From: Accumulibacter sp003538495
GTDB taxonomy: Bacteria > Pseudomonadota > Gammaproteobacteria > Burkholderiales > Rhodocyclaceae
Length of the DNA: 64,000 nucleotides
Direction of reading: 5' to 3'
Assembly: GCF_029255145.1 (NCBI RefSeq)
Contig: NZ_JAPUVQ010000117.1
Location: forward strand, 1 to 64,000
The translations under genes were made by a program, and so were the position numbers. This document shows positions 16,207 to 25,626 of the stretch, piece by piece (the stretch's first letter is position 1; each line of letters begins with the position of its first letter). Under the pieces are notes generated by a model. It saw nothing but the letters and a program-made list of their open reading frames with translations. It did not search any database and was not told where the DNA came from.

Positions 16207-17184
16207 ATGAACAATGTTTATCGCCTCGAACGTTCCTCGCCAGTCGAGCAACTGCCGCCGGAGGGAACGCGGCGAGTCACCGACGATGGAGAACGAGTGC
16301 TCTACAACGATTACTGGATCAAGACCTATCCGGTGCCGGCCGATTCGTTGCAGGGCAAGAAGTCGCTGATCGAGGCGCTCGCCCGGCGGCTGTTCAATCA
16401 CACCGAGCATGGACTCAACATTCCGGGCTGCCGACTCGGCGAAGCGCGGCAGTGTTACGAGTCCGAAAGCGACCCGGCGCGACGGCGGGTCAAGGCCGGC
16501 ATGCTGGCGGGCGCGCTGTTCAACAGGGCAGTCGACATCTTCAGACGGCTGGTCGAGTTACAGGCCGATGGCATCGAGATTCGCAGCGACAACGCGCTGA
16601 TGCGCGAATGCGGTCAATGCCTGCTCGAAGCCATGGAGCTCGGCCGCTTCGTCCTGCACCGCAGCGGCGAGGAGGGGATCGACGAATTATGGGGCGAACC
16701 CTTCCGCGCCTTCTCGATCGCAATCGAGGATTTCTACGAGAGCCGCTACATCAAGATTGGCCAGTGCATGCGCGACATCGACCTGATCGCCGAGGCGATG
16801 ATCAGCAACTTCGGCTGCATTCCCACTTTCGAGGCGGTCGCAGCGCCGATCCAGGACTTCGCCAACGCGGCCAAGGTCAAGACCGAAACATTACGCACCG
16901 ACCCGGGCATCTTCGACGTCTGGTCGCACCTGGTCACCGCCGGCGAACGCCTGGCCAACTTCACGCCGCAAGCGGCGGCGGAAGCGGGAGAAAGGCGCCC
17001 CGGCAGCCCGCTGCACAGCATTTCGGACGGCTTGCAGTTGCTGCGCAACGGCCGCGATCTGGTGTTTTACATCGCGCGCGCGCGCACGCCGATGGCCAAG
17101 AGCACGCGCGAATACATCGAGCGCTGCGAGGCCTACCTGACGACCGGCCGGGCACCTTTCATACCGGCACCGCTGCCAGCTTGA
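16207..17184 (+). CDS. Conserved hypothetical helical protein
   Basis: 325 residues, predominantly alpha-helical by composition, no signal peptide and no transmembrane segment. I do not recognise a family. Features: an N-terminal LYNDYWIKTYPVPADSL segment, many charged helices, an Asp/Glu-rich centre around IAIEDFYESRYIKIGQ, and a C-terminal FYIARARTPMAKSTREYIE. It is followed by a hairpin terminator and appears to be a single-gene unit. The codon usage looks like the host chromosome, so it is probably a genuine resident gene. Confidence 0.7.
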   Translation: MNNVYRLERSSPVEQLPPEGTRRVTDDGERVLYNDYWIKTYPVPADSLQGKKSLIEALARRLFNHTEHGLNIPGCRLGEARQCYESESDPARRRVKAGMLAGALFNRAVDIFRRLVELQADGIEIRSDNALMRECGQCLLEAMELGRFVLHRSGEEGIDELWGEPFRAFSIAIEDFYESRYIKIGQCMRDIDLIAEAMISNFGCIPTFEAVAAPIQDFANAAKVKTETLRTDPGIFDVWSHLVTAGERLANFTPQAAAEAGERRPGSPLHSISDGLQLLRNGRDLVFYIARARTPMAKSTREYIERCEAYLTTGRAPFIPAPLPA

Positions 17185-17291
17185 GCCGGGACGGCCTCTC
17201 GGGCGGCCGAAACGGGGTTCGCCACAGACCTCGGTCCCTTCGTGCCATCAGGCGGGCATCGACCATCAACGGTGGCTCGACCACAAGCAAA

Positions 17292-17322
17292 GGCCCGCCG
17301 TAGGCGGGCCCTTGCCTCTTTT
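17292..17322 (+). terminator. Rho-independent terminator-like hairpin
   Basis: GGCCCGCC-GTA-GGCGGGCC (17292-17310), a perfect 8-bp GC-rich stem, followed by a pyrimidine-rich CTTGCCTCTTTT. It lies 108 bp after the 16207 gene. Confidence 0.65.
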
Positions 17323-17546
17323 CCGTCAGCAGGCCCGGGGGGTGGGGGCCTTGCATACCCACTCTCGGTGGAAAGTGTTTCCTCGGCGAACGGCAGCCGG
17401 GTGGGCCTGGGTTCTGGCAGCGGGTGGCTGCACTTGTTCGCGTTGGTCAGATGGCGCTATTAGACGGGAACGTTTGGCATCTGCAAAACATTGAATGGAG
17501 ATAGTCGTATCTCGAATCACGATTGAACGCGTACCATCGCGTCACC

Positions 17547-18488
17547 ATGGAACTTCGCCAGTTGCGCTATTTCGCGGCCATTGCCAAGCACGGCAGCTTC
17601 TCGAAGGCGGCCGAACAGGCGTTCGTCGCCCAGTCCGCGCTCAGCCATCAACTCGCACAACTCGAAGAAGAACTGGGGACTCGCCTGCTCCACCGCTCGC
17701 GGCGTGGCGTCGAACTCACCGAGTCCGGTCGCGTCTTCCTCGCGCACGCCACGGCCATCCTCCGCCAGGTCGATGACGCCAAGGCCAGCGTCCGCCACCT
17801 CGCGGGGGATGCCAGCGGCAAGGTCGTCTTCGGCGTGCCGCACAGTGCCTCGAATGCGCTGGCCCTGCCCCTGCTGCAGGCCGTCCGCCAGCACTTGCCG
17901 AAGGTCGAACTGGAACTGACAGAAGAATTGACCGGCAACCTCGTCCAGCAACTGCGCAGCGGCCAGATCAACCTGGCTGTGCTGTTCGACGACGGCACCC
18001 TCGGCGAGTTTGCCTGCGAGGACCTGCTCGACGAGGCGCTGGCGTTGATTTCGCCCGCCTCGGCGCCGGATCGTCCACCTGCGGCGGTCACCCTGCAGCA
18101 GGCACTGCAGCTGCCGTTGATCCTGCCCGCGAGTCCACATGGCGTGCGCCCGATCATCGAGGCAGCGGCGCGCGCCCAGGGGCTGCCGGCGCCGAACGTG
18201 ATCGCCGACATCAGCTCGGTCAGCATCCTGCGCACGACCCTGCTGGCCGGCCTCGGCCACACCCTGCTGCCGGTGATGCCCTTGCAGCATGAACTGGCGG
18301 CCGGCACGCTGTGCGCCGTTGCCGTCGAAAACCCGACGCTCACGCGCCGCCTGGCGCTGTGCGCGTCGAAACATGTCCCGCTTTCTGCCGCGGCGACAGC
18401 CGTCGCCCGACTCACCGCCGACCTGACGAAGGATCTGTGCACCAAAAACGTCTGGCAGGGAGCTGCACTTGTTCCGAAGGTACCTTGA
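17547..18488 (+). CDS. LysR-family transcriptional regulator (Nac/CbbR-like branch)
   Basis: A 313-residue regulator starting MELRQLRYFAAIAKHGSFSK with the helix-turn-helix at about residues 18-40 (AAEQAFVAQSALSHQLAQL) and a periplasmic-binding-like effector domain. The GTRLLHRSRRGVELTESGR stretch is the usual LysR wing. Similarity of the first 60 residues to nitrogen assimilation control (Nac) type regulators is suggestive only. ATG 17547 starts the standard family N-terminus; an ATG at 17523 would add eight residues. The target is unknown; no divergent gene is nearby. Confidence 0.8.
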   Translation: MELRQLRYFAAIAKHGSFSKAAEQAFVAQSALSHQLAQLEEELGTRLLHRSRRGVELTESGRVFLAHATAILRQVDDAKASVRHLAGDASGKVVFGVPHSASNALALPLLQAVRQHLPKVELELTEELTGNLVQQLRSGQINLAVLFDDGTLGEFACEDLLDEALALISPASAPDRPPAAVTLQQALQLPLILPASPHGVRPIIEAAARAQGLPAPNVIADISSVSILRTTLLAGLGHTLLPVMPLQHELAAGTLCAVAVENPTLTRRLALCASKHVPLSAAATAVARLTADLTKDLCTKNVWQGAALVPKVP

Positions 18489-18838
18489 ACGGCTGGTGTC
18501 GGTTTGAATGGCGAATGAGTACAATCGAACGGTTCGCGTATAGTCCACCGCTCAGACTTTTCAACCGACCGGCAGACCACGAGAGATCGACGACATCCAA
18601 CCGGACTAGCAGACCAGTGATCGTCGAGCAAGAGTCAACCCGGGAAGCTGAATAGAGGATGGAACGTCCCCAGAACAACTGGCTTCCCTCTGCTTTCTTC
18701 ATCACCGTCGAAGGCCGTCGGCAACGAGCATTTCTCGATTGACTTCGGCCATGGCGGTTACGGATACTTCCGGATGTGACTTTGGAGTACGTATTCCCCG
18801 GTCAGTATTCAAGCAACCAACGCCAAGAGGCCATAAGC
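18489..18838. other. Intergenic stretch, no gene seen
   Basis: 350 bases between the LysR gene and psiE. Short frames on both strands are not protein-like. No repeat, tRNA or clear terminator was found. Confidence 0.5.
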
Positions 18839-19306
18839 ATGTCAGAGGAAAACGGGGCGGCGCTTCACGCCGATCATCTTTCGGAGAAACATGACGACCC
18901 ATTGGTACGGGGATTGCATCGCGTCATCCGTCAGGCAATTCGCTTGCTGGCCGTCCTGATGACGCTGGTAATCCTGTGGTGCGTTGCCGATGTGGTGCTA
19001 GTCCTCTACAACGCCTTGTCAAGCCCACCCGTGCTGCTTCTTGACCTCAAGGATATTTTTGTAGTCTTCGCGGCCTTTCTGGCAGTTCTGATCGCCATCG
19101 AAATCCTGGTCAATATTACGCTCTATCTACGCGACGACGTCATCCACGTCCAGCTTGTCGTAGCTACCGCACTGATGGCCATCGCCCGTAAGGTGATCGT
19201 GCTTGACTTGAGTACCTTGCAACCCGAGTATCTCTACGGCATAGCGGTTATCTTGCTGGCGCTCGGTCTTACGTACTGGCTGGTCTCCTCGCAGCCCAAG
19301 AAGTGA
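18839..19306 (+). CDS. PsiE-family membrane protein
   Basis: 155 residues with four predicted membrane segments: LLAVLMTLVILWCVADVVLV, IFVVFAAFLAVLIAIEILV, VQLVVATALMAIARKVIVL and YGIAVILLALGLTYWLV. The loop DLSTLQPEYLYG and the second-helix pattern are typical of the phosphate-starvation-inducible PsiE family. Length is normal. ATG 18839 with an upstream purine-rich stretch is used. No Pho box was recognised, so phosphate control is not supported by the sequence. Confidence 0.8.
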   Translation: MSEENGAALHADHLSEKHDDPLVRGLHRVIRQAIRLLAVLMTLVILWCVADVVLVLYNALSSPPVLLLDLKDIFVVFAAFLAVLIAIEILVNITLYLRDDVIHVQLVVATALMAIARKVIVLDLSTLQPEYLYGIAVILLALGLTYWLVSSQPKK

Positions 19307-19395
19307 GAGAACTGGGTCGAGTGCTTCCCGACGGGTAACACACGGCTGCTGACGGTACCGATTCAGTGGCAGCGGGCTGACATCGCGCAGATGTT

Positions 19396-19960
19396 TCACC
19401 GGTCGCACAGGCACAGGCGCCACTCGCCAGACCACCGCAACTTCCACGCGGTGGCGAACGGCCGAAGGGCACGCTGAGTGAAAGCCCGAGTCCGGCCAGC
19501 ACAATTACGGACAGCGTCGCGGCCATCGTCGGCCAACAGGTATTGAGAAGCGTCATCTATCGATACCGGGTCGGCTGCCAGCGGCTGCGAGTCGAGCGCG
19601 GTCACGACGATGGAACGTGGCGTCGCGTCTGCCGCGGCAGGCGGTAAGGACGCGTCCGCAGATCTGTCCACAAGCCCGAAGTCAAGAGCTGCGCGCGCAC
19701 GAACGCCTCATCGAGCACGGCCTGAAAACACATTGTGCGTCGCGCCGGACGTCCGCTACGGTGGCCGTGCATGGAGCGGTGAACACCGCTGCCGGGCGAT
19801 CCTTGTCCGAGAACAGCAGCTGCCCGGCTTCCACCCGCTCACCGTCGCGAACTGCCAGGGCAGATCGAAGGCCGTGAAAATCGGCACCGAGCAGGGCCAC
19901 TGCCGGTGGCAAGAAGACGGTGCCATGGCGTTCCGCGCTGGCCAGCCGGCGACGGGTATG
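19396..19960 (-). pseudogene. nqrA: nqrA remnant (Na+-translocating NADH:quinone reductase subunit A)
   Basis: Two frames on the minus strand carry consecutive NqrA pieces: VALLGADFHGLRSALAVRDG, GQLLFSDKDRPAAVFTAP (about 19740-19912), then after a frameshift near 19675 PRSIVVTALDSQPLAADP (about 19570-19630). In NqrA these occur in this order in the N-terminal half. The remainder is unrecognisable, and no other nqr gene follows. The piece is a degraded relic of an operon lost from this site; the adjoining bases 19961-20221 hold nothing recognisable. Confidence 0.6.
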
Positions 19961-20221
19961 GCCAGCCCGCGCCGAATGCTCGTGATCGCTTGTCGCCGGG
20001 TTCTATCGATGGCCCCTCGGCGAGCCGCGCAAGAAGAATCCCTTCACCTCGCCGACCGCTCGATCATGCCGGTGTCCCCGCAAGCACCGGCATCCATTCC
20101 CCGATGCTCAGGTCATGGAGTCGAAAGCGGATCCCGATCAGCACTCCAGCCTCCGGCCAGAAAGCGCTTGATCGACGCCGTGACTGGCGCCTTTTTTGCC
20201 CATTTTGCTGTTCAGGCAATC

Positions 20222-20692
20222 TCAGGCTTCAGCCACCTGAGCCGGACCGGGAACGATCGGCGACGAGTGCTTCGCCTCACGCACCTCGATGTGGGTCACC
20301 CGCTGCAGCTCAAGCCCCCAGCGACTCATCGCCTGCGATATCAGAATGGCTTCTCCAGAGTTGAGGCTACCGTCCGCATTGACGATGTCGACGATCGCGG
20401 TCAAGGCCTTCTTTTGTAGCTCAGGCGACTGGATGTCATCCAGCAGGTGATCAACCAGTTGCAAGTCGAGCTCAATTTGTCCGATATTTGGCGCCCGGGC
20501 AGTTTGCAGCAGGTCATTACAGAATTCATGGACCACTCGTTCAAGGGTCTCGGCGGGGAGTCCCAGATCCTCGCGAAGTTGTTGCTTTTCGAGCGCCTCG
20601 ACTTCGCTGTGGTCGAGCGCGCCGTCAGCGAGCAGGGCGAGGGCGACGATCCGTGCCATGGCTTCCTTACTGTCGATGGGATAATTTCTCAT
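20222..20692 (-). CDS. TerB-like family protein
   Basis: 156 residues, all-helical, with the TerB/DjlA-type acidic motif VALALLADGALDHSEVEALE near residue 15-35 and a second copy-like AIVDIVNADGSLNSGEAILI near 105-125. Both contain the metal-binding type DG-L---E pattern of the tellurite resistance TerB fold. An AAGGAGAGAAGA ribosome binding site precedes ATG 20692. No other ter genes are nearby. The family's molecular role is poorly known. Confidence 0.75.
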   Translation of the reverse strand: MRNYPIDSKEAMARIVALALLADGALDHSEVEALEKQQLREDLGLPAETLERVVHEFCNDLLQTARAPNIGQIELDLQLVDHLLDDIQSPELQKKALTAIVDIVNADGSLNSGEAILISQAMSRWGLELQRVTHIEVREAKHSSPIVPGPAQVAEA

Positions 20693-20879
20693 TCTTCTCT
20701 CCTTGTTGGAACGATTAAAAAAACTTCTTTTCTGAGCACGCCACTGACCACCCTGGCCTGAACAAAGTTCCGTTGTGCATGACGGCGGCACGCGCCAACG
20801 CGCAACCGCGCAACCGGTCGCTGCTGGCAGACATAGGGTCGAATGGTCATGAAAGCCTCATGGGCCATTGGGAAAAACC

Positions 20880-21485
20880 TCACTGGAGCTTCAGCCAGAT
20901 CTCATTGCGGCGCAGGAACCACGGCATGAAGGGAGGGTTGTAGCGCGCCAGGACTGGCTCTCCGAGCCAGCTCACGTCTGCCGTACGCAAGGCGGCTTCG
21001 AGTTTGGCGAGGTGCTCATCGTAATTGGCCTGGGTCCAGAAGCCCGAGTAGCGAATGACCGCGACGGTGCTTGCTGGCACTTCGCGCAGTTGCACCCGCG
21101 CGTCGTCCGGTTCAGGCGCCAGGTCGATCGTCACCTCGCTGGGCAATACGAACTGCACGCGATACCCCCCCGGGGCGGCGGCCTGGGTCACCGGCCCGGC
21201 CATTTCGAGTCGCGTCGGTGCTGGCGCCTGGGTTACCGGTGCGGTCATGGCGAACTTCGTCGAGCCCTTGTTCTTGCCGAAGATGTAGCCGGCAAGGATC
21301 GGGAACGCTTCACTCCCTGCGTCGTCGGCCGGCGCGTTGATGATCACCTCCGCGACGACGTACGGCGCGTAGCGCCGGACCTCGACGTCGCCGATCTTTC
21401 GCTCGACTTCATAGGAGGGTTCCTCGATGGCGCTCGACAGGCCTGGCGCAGCGGCGATGGCCAGGGAAAGCAGGAACTTGCGCAT
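20880..21485 (-). CDS. SOUL family haem-binding protein
   Basis: 201 residues with an N-terminal signal peptide (MRKFLLSLAIAAAPGLSSA), then the SOUL/HBP fold: EPSYEVERKIGDVEVRRYAP, KFAMTAPVTQ and VIRYSGFWTQANYDEHLAKL. Bacterial SOUL proteins are exported and bind haem or related tetrapyrroles; the physiological role is not settled. ATG 21485 is chosen because it starts the signal peptide. The open frame that runs to 21797 is spurious. Confidence 0.85.
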   Translation of the reverse strand: MRKFLLSLAIAAAPGLSSAIEEPSYEVERKIGDVEVRRYAPYVVAEVIINAPADDAGSEAFPILAGYIFGKNKGSTKFAMTAPVTQAPAPTRLEMAGPVTQAAAPGGYRVQFVLPSEVTIDLAPEPDDARVQLREVPASTVAVIRYSGFWTQANYDEHLAKLEAALRTADVSWLGEPVLARYNPPFMPWFLRRNEIWLKLQ

Positions 21486-21580
21486 AGTAGTCGGTCCAGT
21501 AGGGGCAGCGACCGGGCGCCCAGCGGCTGACCCGGAACACGCCCGCGTTGATTGTTGATAGGCCCGGTCCGCGTCGCAGC

Positions 21581-24311
21581 TCATCGCACCGTTCGCGCAG
21601 AGCGCGACAGAACCTTGCTGCGGCGCCGATAGGCCTTCTCCAGCTCCATCACCAGATAGATCATCAGTCCGACAGCAATGATCGGCAACCAGTCGGAGGC
21701 GGCAATCGGCGCGGTGTGGAACAGGCGGTTGAGCAGTGGCAGATAGGTGAATGCGAGCTGGGCGAGCATCATGGTGCCGATGCCGGCCCAGATCCACGGG
21801 TTGCTCAGCAAGCCGAGGTGGAACATCGACCAGCGCAGCGAGCGACAGTTGAGCAGGTAGAAGGACTGCCCGACCGCAAACACGTTGACCGCGATGGTGC
21901 GCGCCTGATCTTCACTGGCGCCGCGTAGCAGAGCCCACTCGAACAGCCCGAAGGCGCCGACCAGGAGCATCACGCCGACCATCGCAATACGCAGCGCCAG
22001 CTCGCCGTCCACGATCGGCGAGCCGGGCGCGCGTGGCGGACGGTTCATGAGATGCGGTTCCTTCGGTTCGAAGGCCAGCGCCAGCCCGAGGAAGACCGCC
22101 GTGGTCATGTTGATCCACAGCGCCTGCACGGGCAGGACCGGCAGCGGTTGGGCGAGCAGCACCGCGACGACGATCACCAGTCCCTGACCGGCGTTGGTGG
22201 CCAGGATCCAGGTGATGAACTTGGTCAGATTGTCGAAGACCCCTCGCCCCTCTTCGACGGCGGCCGCGATAGTGGCGAAGTTGTCGTCGGTGAGCACCAT
22301 GTCCGCGGCTTCCTTGGCCACCTCGGTGCCGGTTATTCCCATCGCCACGCCGATGTCCGCCCGGCGCAGGGCGGGCGCGTCATTGACCCCGTCGCCGGTC
22401 ATCGCCACCACCTCGCCGCGCGCTTGCAGCGCCTGCACGAGGCGCAGCTTCTGCTCGGGAGTGACGCGCGCAAACACCGCCGTATCGTTCGCCGCGTCGG
22501 TCAATTCGCCGTCGGAAAGCGTGGCCAGTTGCGTGCCGGTCAGCGCCGCCGGAGCCGCGCCCGGACCGGCGCGCGGATCGAGGCCAATCTGGCCGGCGAT
22601 GGCGGCGGCGGTGACCGCATGGTCGCCGGTGATCATCTTTACGCGAATGCCGGCGTCGCGACACGCCAAGACCGCCCTGATCGCTTCCTCGCGTGGCGGG
22701 TCGATCATTCCCTGCAGGCCGACGAAGGTCATTCCCTCGACCAGGTCCTGATGGTCGAGCGCCTGCTGATCGTGGCTCGCCGGACGCTGGGCGATAGCGA
22801 GCACGCGCAGCCCTGCCGTGGCCATTGCGTCCACCTCTGCGAGCACCGCCTCGGGCTCGAGCGCTACGGTCTGCGCCCCGGCGTCCAGCGCGCCGCTGCA
22901 GCGCGCCAGCACGCTCTCCACCGAGCCCTTCATGTAGATCATTCGCGACCCGCCGGCGTGCAGGGTCGCCATGTACTGATGCTGCGATTCGAAAGGCACC
23001 GCATCGAGGCGCGGCGTGCTGGCCAGGGCCTCCTGAGCATCCAGACCGGCCTTGCGCGCCGCTACCAGCAGTGCACCCTCGGTGGGGTCGCCCTCGACCT
23101 GCCAGTTGCCGTCCTTTTCACGTAGCAGCGAGTCGTTGCAGAGCAGGCCGGCGCGCAGCAGCGCCAGCAGAGCGGGATGATTGCCGGGGTCGACGGCCAG
23201 CCCTTGCTGTTGCAGGGTACCTCCAGGGCCGTAAGCCCACGCCGGTCAGGTCGAAGTGAGCGCCCCCCGCGGAAAGCTTCTGGACGGTCATCTCGTTGCG
23301 TGTCAGGGTGCCGGTCTTGTCCGAACAGATCACGGTCGTACTGCCCAGTGTCTCGACCGCCGGCAGGCGGCGGATGATCGCGTGACGTTGCGCCATGCGC
23401 CCGACACCGATGGCGAGGGTGATAGTGAGCACCGCCGGCAGGCCCTCCGGGATCATCGCCACCGCCAGGGCGACAGTCGCCATGAACATCGCCACCCAGG
23501 ATTCCCCGTGCACCAGTCCGACCACGAAGGTGAAGGCTGCCAGGGCCAGGATAAGGTAGAGCAGATAATGACTGAAGCGCCCGACCTGTCGCGTCAGCGG
23601 CGTATCGAGTTGCTGCGTGCTGGCGATCAGACCCGAGATGTTGCCGATCTCGGTGCCGTCACCGATGGCGGTGACCACTCCGGTCGCCGTGCCATAGGTC
23701 ACCAAGGTCGAGGTGTAGGCCATATTTCGGCGATCGGCGAGCGCCGCGTCGTGCGCCAGTTCGCCGGCCTGTTTGGCGACCGGAACCGATTCGCCGGTCA
23801 GGGCGGACTCGTCGACCTGCAGGTCGCGGACTTGCAGCAGGCGCAGATCTGCCGGTACTTTGTCGCCAGAAACCAGCAGGACCAGATCGCCCGGAACAAG
23901 GTCACGAGCGTTGATCCGCTGTTTGTTTCCGGCACGCCGTACCGTTGCCTCGGTGGTCAGCGCCCGCGACAGCGCAGCAAGGGCGTTCAAGGCCTTGTTT
24001 TCCTGGGCGAAGCCAAGAACAGCGTTGAGCAGGACGACGGCAAGAATTACAGCCGCATCGACATAGCCGCCCAGGGCCAGCTTGACCACGATCGCAACCA
24101 GCAAAATGTACACCAGCGCCTGGTTGAACTGTTGGAGAAAGCGCTGCAGAGGGCTCTTGCCCTTGGCTGGGGTCAGGGCATTGGCACCGAATCGTTCCTG
24201 GCGCCCGGCGACTTCGAACTGATCGAGCCCGCTTTCGCCATTGGTATCGAGCAGTTCGATCACCTCGCTTGCAGGCAGGTGGTGCCAGTGTTTTTCCAAG
24301 AGATCTTGCAC
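21581..24311 (-). pseudogene. P2A-type cation-translocating P-type ATPase, frameshifted
   Basis: Together the two frames encode a full-length P-type ATPase of about 909 residues. The N-terminal part (24311 to about 23233) has the cation ATPase N domain, VDESALTGESVPVAKQ, the P2A membrane motif MIPEGLPAVLTITLAIGV and CSDKTGTLTRNEMTVQ. One extra base (plus-strand AA at 23233-23234) shifts the frame just after AHFDLTGVG; removal restores GPGGTLQQQGL and joins the second part (to 21581) with KMITGDHAVTAA and GDGVNDAPALRRADIG. Similar to Ca2+ or Na+/K+-type bacterial pumps; the ion is not determined. A single-base error in the assembly is possible. A 13-bp palindrome lies upstream. Confidence 0.8.
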
Positions 24312-24416
24312 AGTTTCCGTTCCTGTTCGATTGGTTTTCCGTCGCGTGTACGATCTGAGTTGCTGGAACCACGGCCACGCGCATCCACGTGCCTTTGATT
24401 GGAAGTAAGATGTTAC

Positions 24417-24452
24417 AACTTATTGTCTAGGACAAAGTATAGACAATAAGTT
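24417..24452. promoter_or_regulatory. 13-bp perfect inverted repeat upstream of P-type ATPase
   Basis: AACTTATTGTCTA (24417-24429) and TAGACAATAAGTT (24440-24452) around a 10-bp spacer, about 106 bp upstream of the ATPase start. It is AT-rich in a GC-rich region and looks like an operator for a dimeric repressor or activator. No regulator gene adjoins it. Confidence 0.5.
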
Positions 24453-24532
24453 CAGAAGGCGCCAGTGAAGCGGCTGGGTGATGGTCGAGCGCTTGAAGAC
24501 CCGACAGGCATCGGAATGGGACTTCAGGCCGG

Positions 24533-24898
24533 GTGCTCGCTTTGTTTCACCACCTCAAGCAGGCGAGCGATACTTTGTGCGCCGCTGCTCTCGGCGGTAT
24601 CAAATGCCAGGCTGCCGGAGTGAAGACGACCAGCCCAAGCCGGCAGCAGGGGTGTTGCTGCCATGGCGACGATTCAGATAGCAGTTGGCGGGCTCATCCA
24701 TTGAACGAGGACCTCGCTGATTTCGATCGCGAAGCAGGCTACCCGATGGCCTGGTATTTTCTGATGCTCGCCGGCAAAGCCGTACCGCACTGGGTCGCCG
24801 AGGCGGTCGTCGAGGACGCGCTGGACGGCTTCGCCTACCTGCGACAACGCGACATCGATGTCGCCCGCAAGTGGCTGCATCGACCTTATGCGGTGTAG
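24533..24898 (+). CDS. Hypothetical protein (weak)
   Basis: A 121-codon frame. Its last 60 residues look protein-like (NEDLADFDREAGYPMAWYFL, then AEAVVEDALDGFAYLRQRDI), while the first half is poor in quality and Cys/Ser-rich. The N-terminal start is uncertain and the gene may be a remnant. It stands between the palindrome region and the tRNA fragment. No family recognised. Confidence 0.3.
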   Translation: MLALFHHLKQASDTLCAAALGGIKCQAAGVKTTSPSRQQGCCCHGDDSDSSWRAHPLNEDLADFDREAGYPMAWYFLMLAGKAVPHWVAEAVVEDALDGFAYLRQRDIDVARKWLHRPYAV

Positions 24899-25300
24899 GG
24901 TGCGACCAGCAAAGCGCATTGCACTGGCAAGCGCAAGCAGGCGCGCCCCTTGGCAAGCCGTGGCCGCGAAGAACCTTCGGCAGCGACAAAGCAGCCGCCG
25001 CGGTCTTTTTTCATCCGATTGCCCTGTCCTTGCCGGCGAGGCTTCGCGCCTGGATGGCCTAATCGGAAGGTCATACCGCGAGTGCATCGTTGCGGTTGCC
25101 GGCTTGACAACCTTGCCGGGCCCGGCACCCACTTCCGGCCGCCGCGAAAACGCAAGAGGCACCGGCGGTACGGCGCGATCAGCCGTGCTGGAGCCGCCCG
25201 TCGCGGGGCTTTCCTTCGTCGCTGCGATGGAGCGCCAGCGCGTCTGAAAATCCCCTGCGCGTGGTGGCCTTCGCGGTTGAGGCCGTCAGCCTGACCGAGC
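24899..25300. other. Intergenic stretch before the mobile element
   Basis: About 400 bases with no convincing gene on either strand. It is host-type GC-rich DNA leading to the split tRNA. Confidence 0.4.
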
Positions 25301-25356
25301 TGGCGGAAGCGGTGAGATTCGAACTCACGGACGGTTGCCCGTCGCTAGTTTTCAAG
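25301..25356 (-). pseudogene. tRNA-Ser(UGA) 3' half, left attachment site
   Basis: On the minus strand the sequence from 25356 runs CTTGAAAACTAGCGACGGG into a variable arm, a T-arm with stem GTGAG/CTCAC around TTCGAAT, and the acceptor end CGCTTCCG-CCA at 25301. It lacks any 5' half here. Its acceptor CGCTTCC and anticodon-stem ACTAG pair with the 5' half found at 34365-34405. The 9-bp core GTTTTCAAG (plus strand, 25348-25356) is shared with the right end. Confidence 0.85.
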
Positions 25357-25575
25357 TTTCCCGTACCCGAACTTTACGTTGATTTAAGCTGCTATTGTAA
25401 GCCTTGCGCACCTTTATGGGTCAATGACTTGCGGCCGCTTTTTGTTTTGTGGAACTTGTCGTAACTTTATACGGAGCGCTTACGAACTGCTTATGAGCGC
25501 CTGAAAAGATGCGGCCGGCGACTGCGCCAACAGTCCCGACCGCGTGGCCCGTCCCTTATTCGACAAGGAACCGAC

Positions 25576-25626
25576 ATGACGATAGTAACCACAACCGCCC
25601 AAGTCAGCGAGGTGCAGCATGCCTAA
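25576..25626 (+). CDS. Possible 16-residue leader peptide overlapping the integrase start
   Basis: ATG 25576 preceded by AAGGAA opens MTIVTTTAQVSEVQHA and stops at TAA 25624-25626, so the integrase ATG (25619) sits inside its last codons. This arrangement could couple integrase translation to the leader. There is no homology evidence. Confidence 0.3.
   Translation: MTIVTTTAQVSEVQHA

Noticed and set aside
19610..20419. 269-codon plus frame
   Set aside because: Basic, Arg/Ser/Pro-rich shadow sequence; the opposite strand carries the nqrA remnant and TerB.
24674..25162. 162-codon minus frame between the palindrome and the tRNA fragment
   Set aside because: Low-quality composition, no domain, no ribosome binding site.
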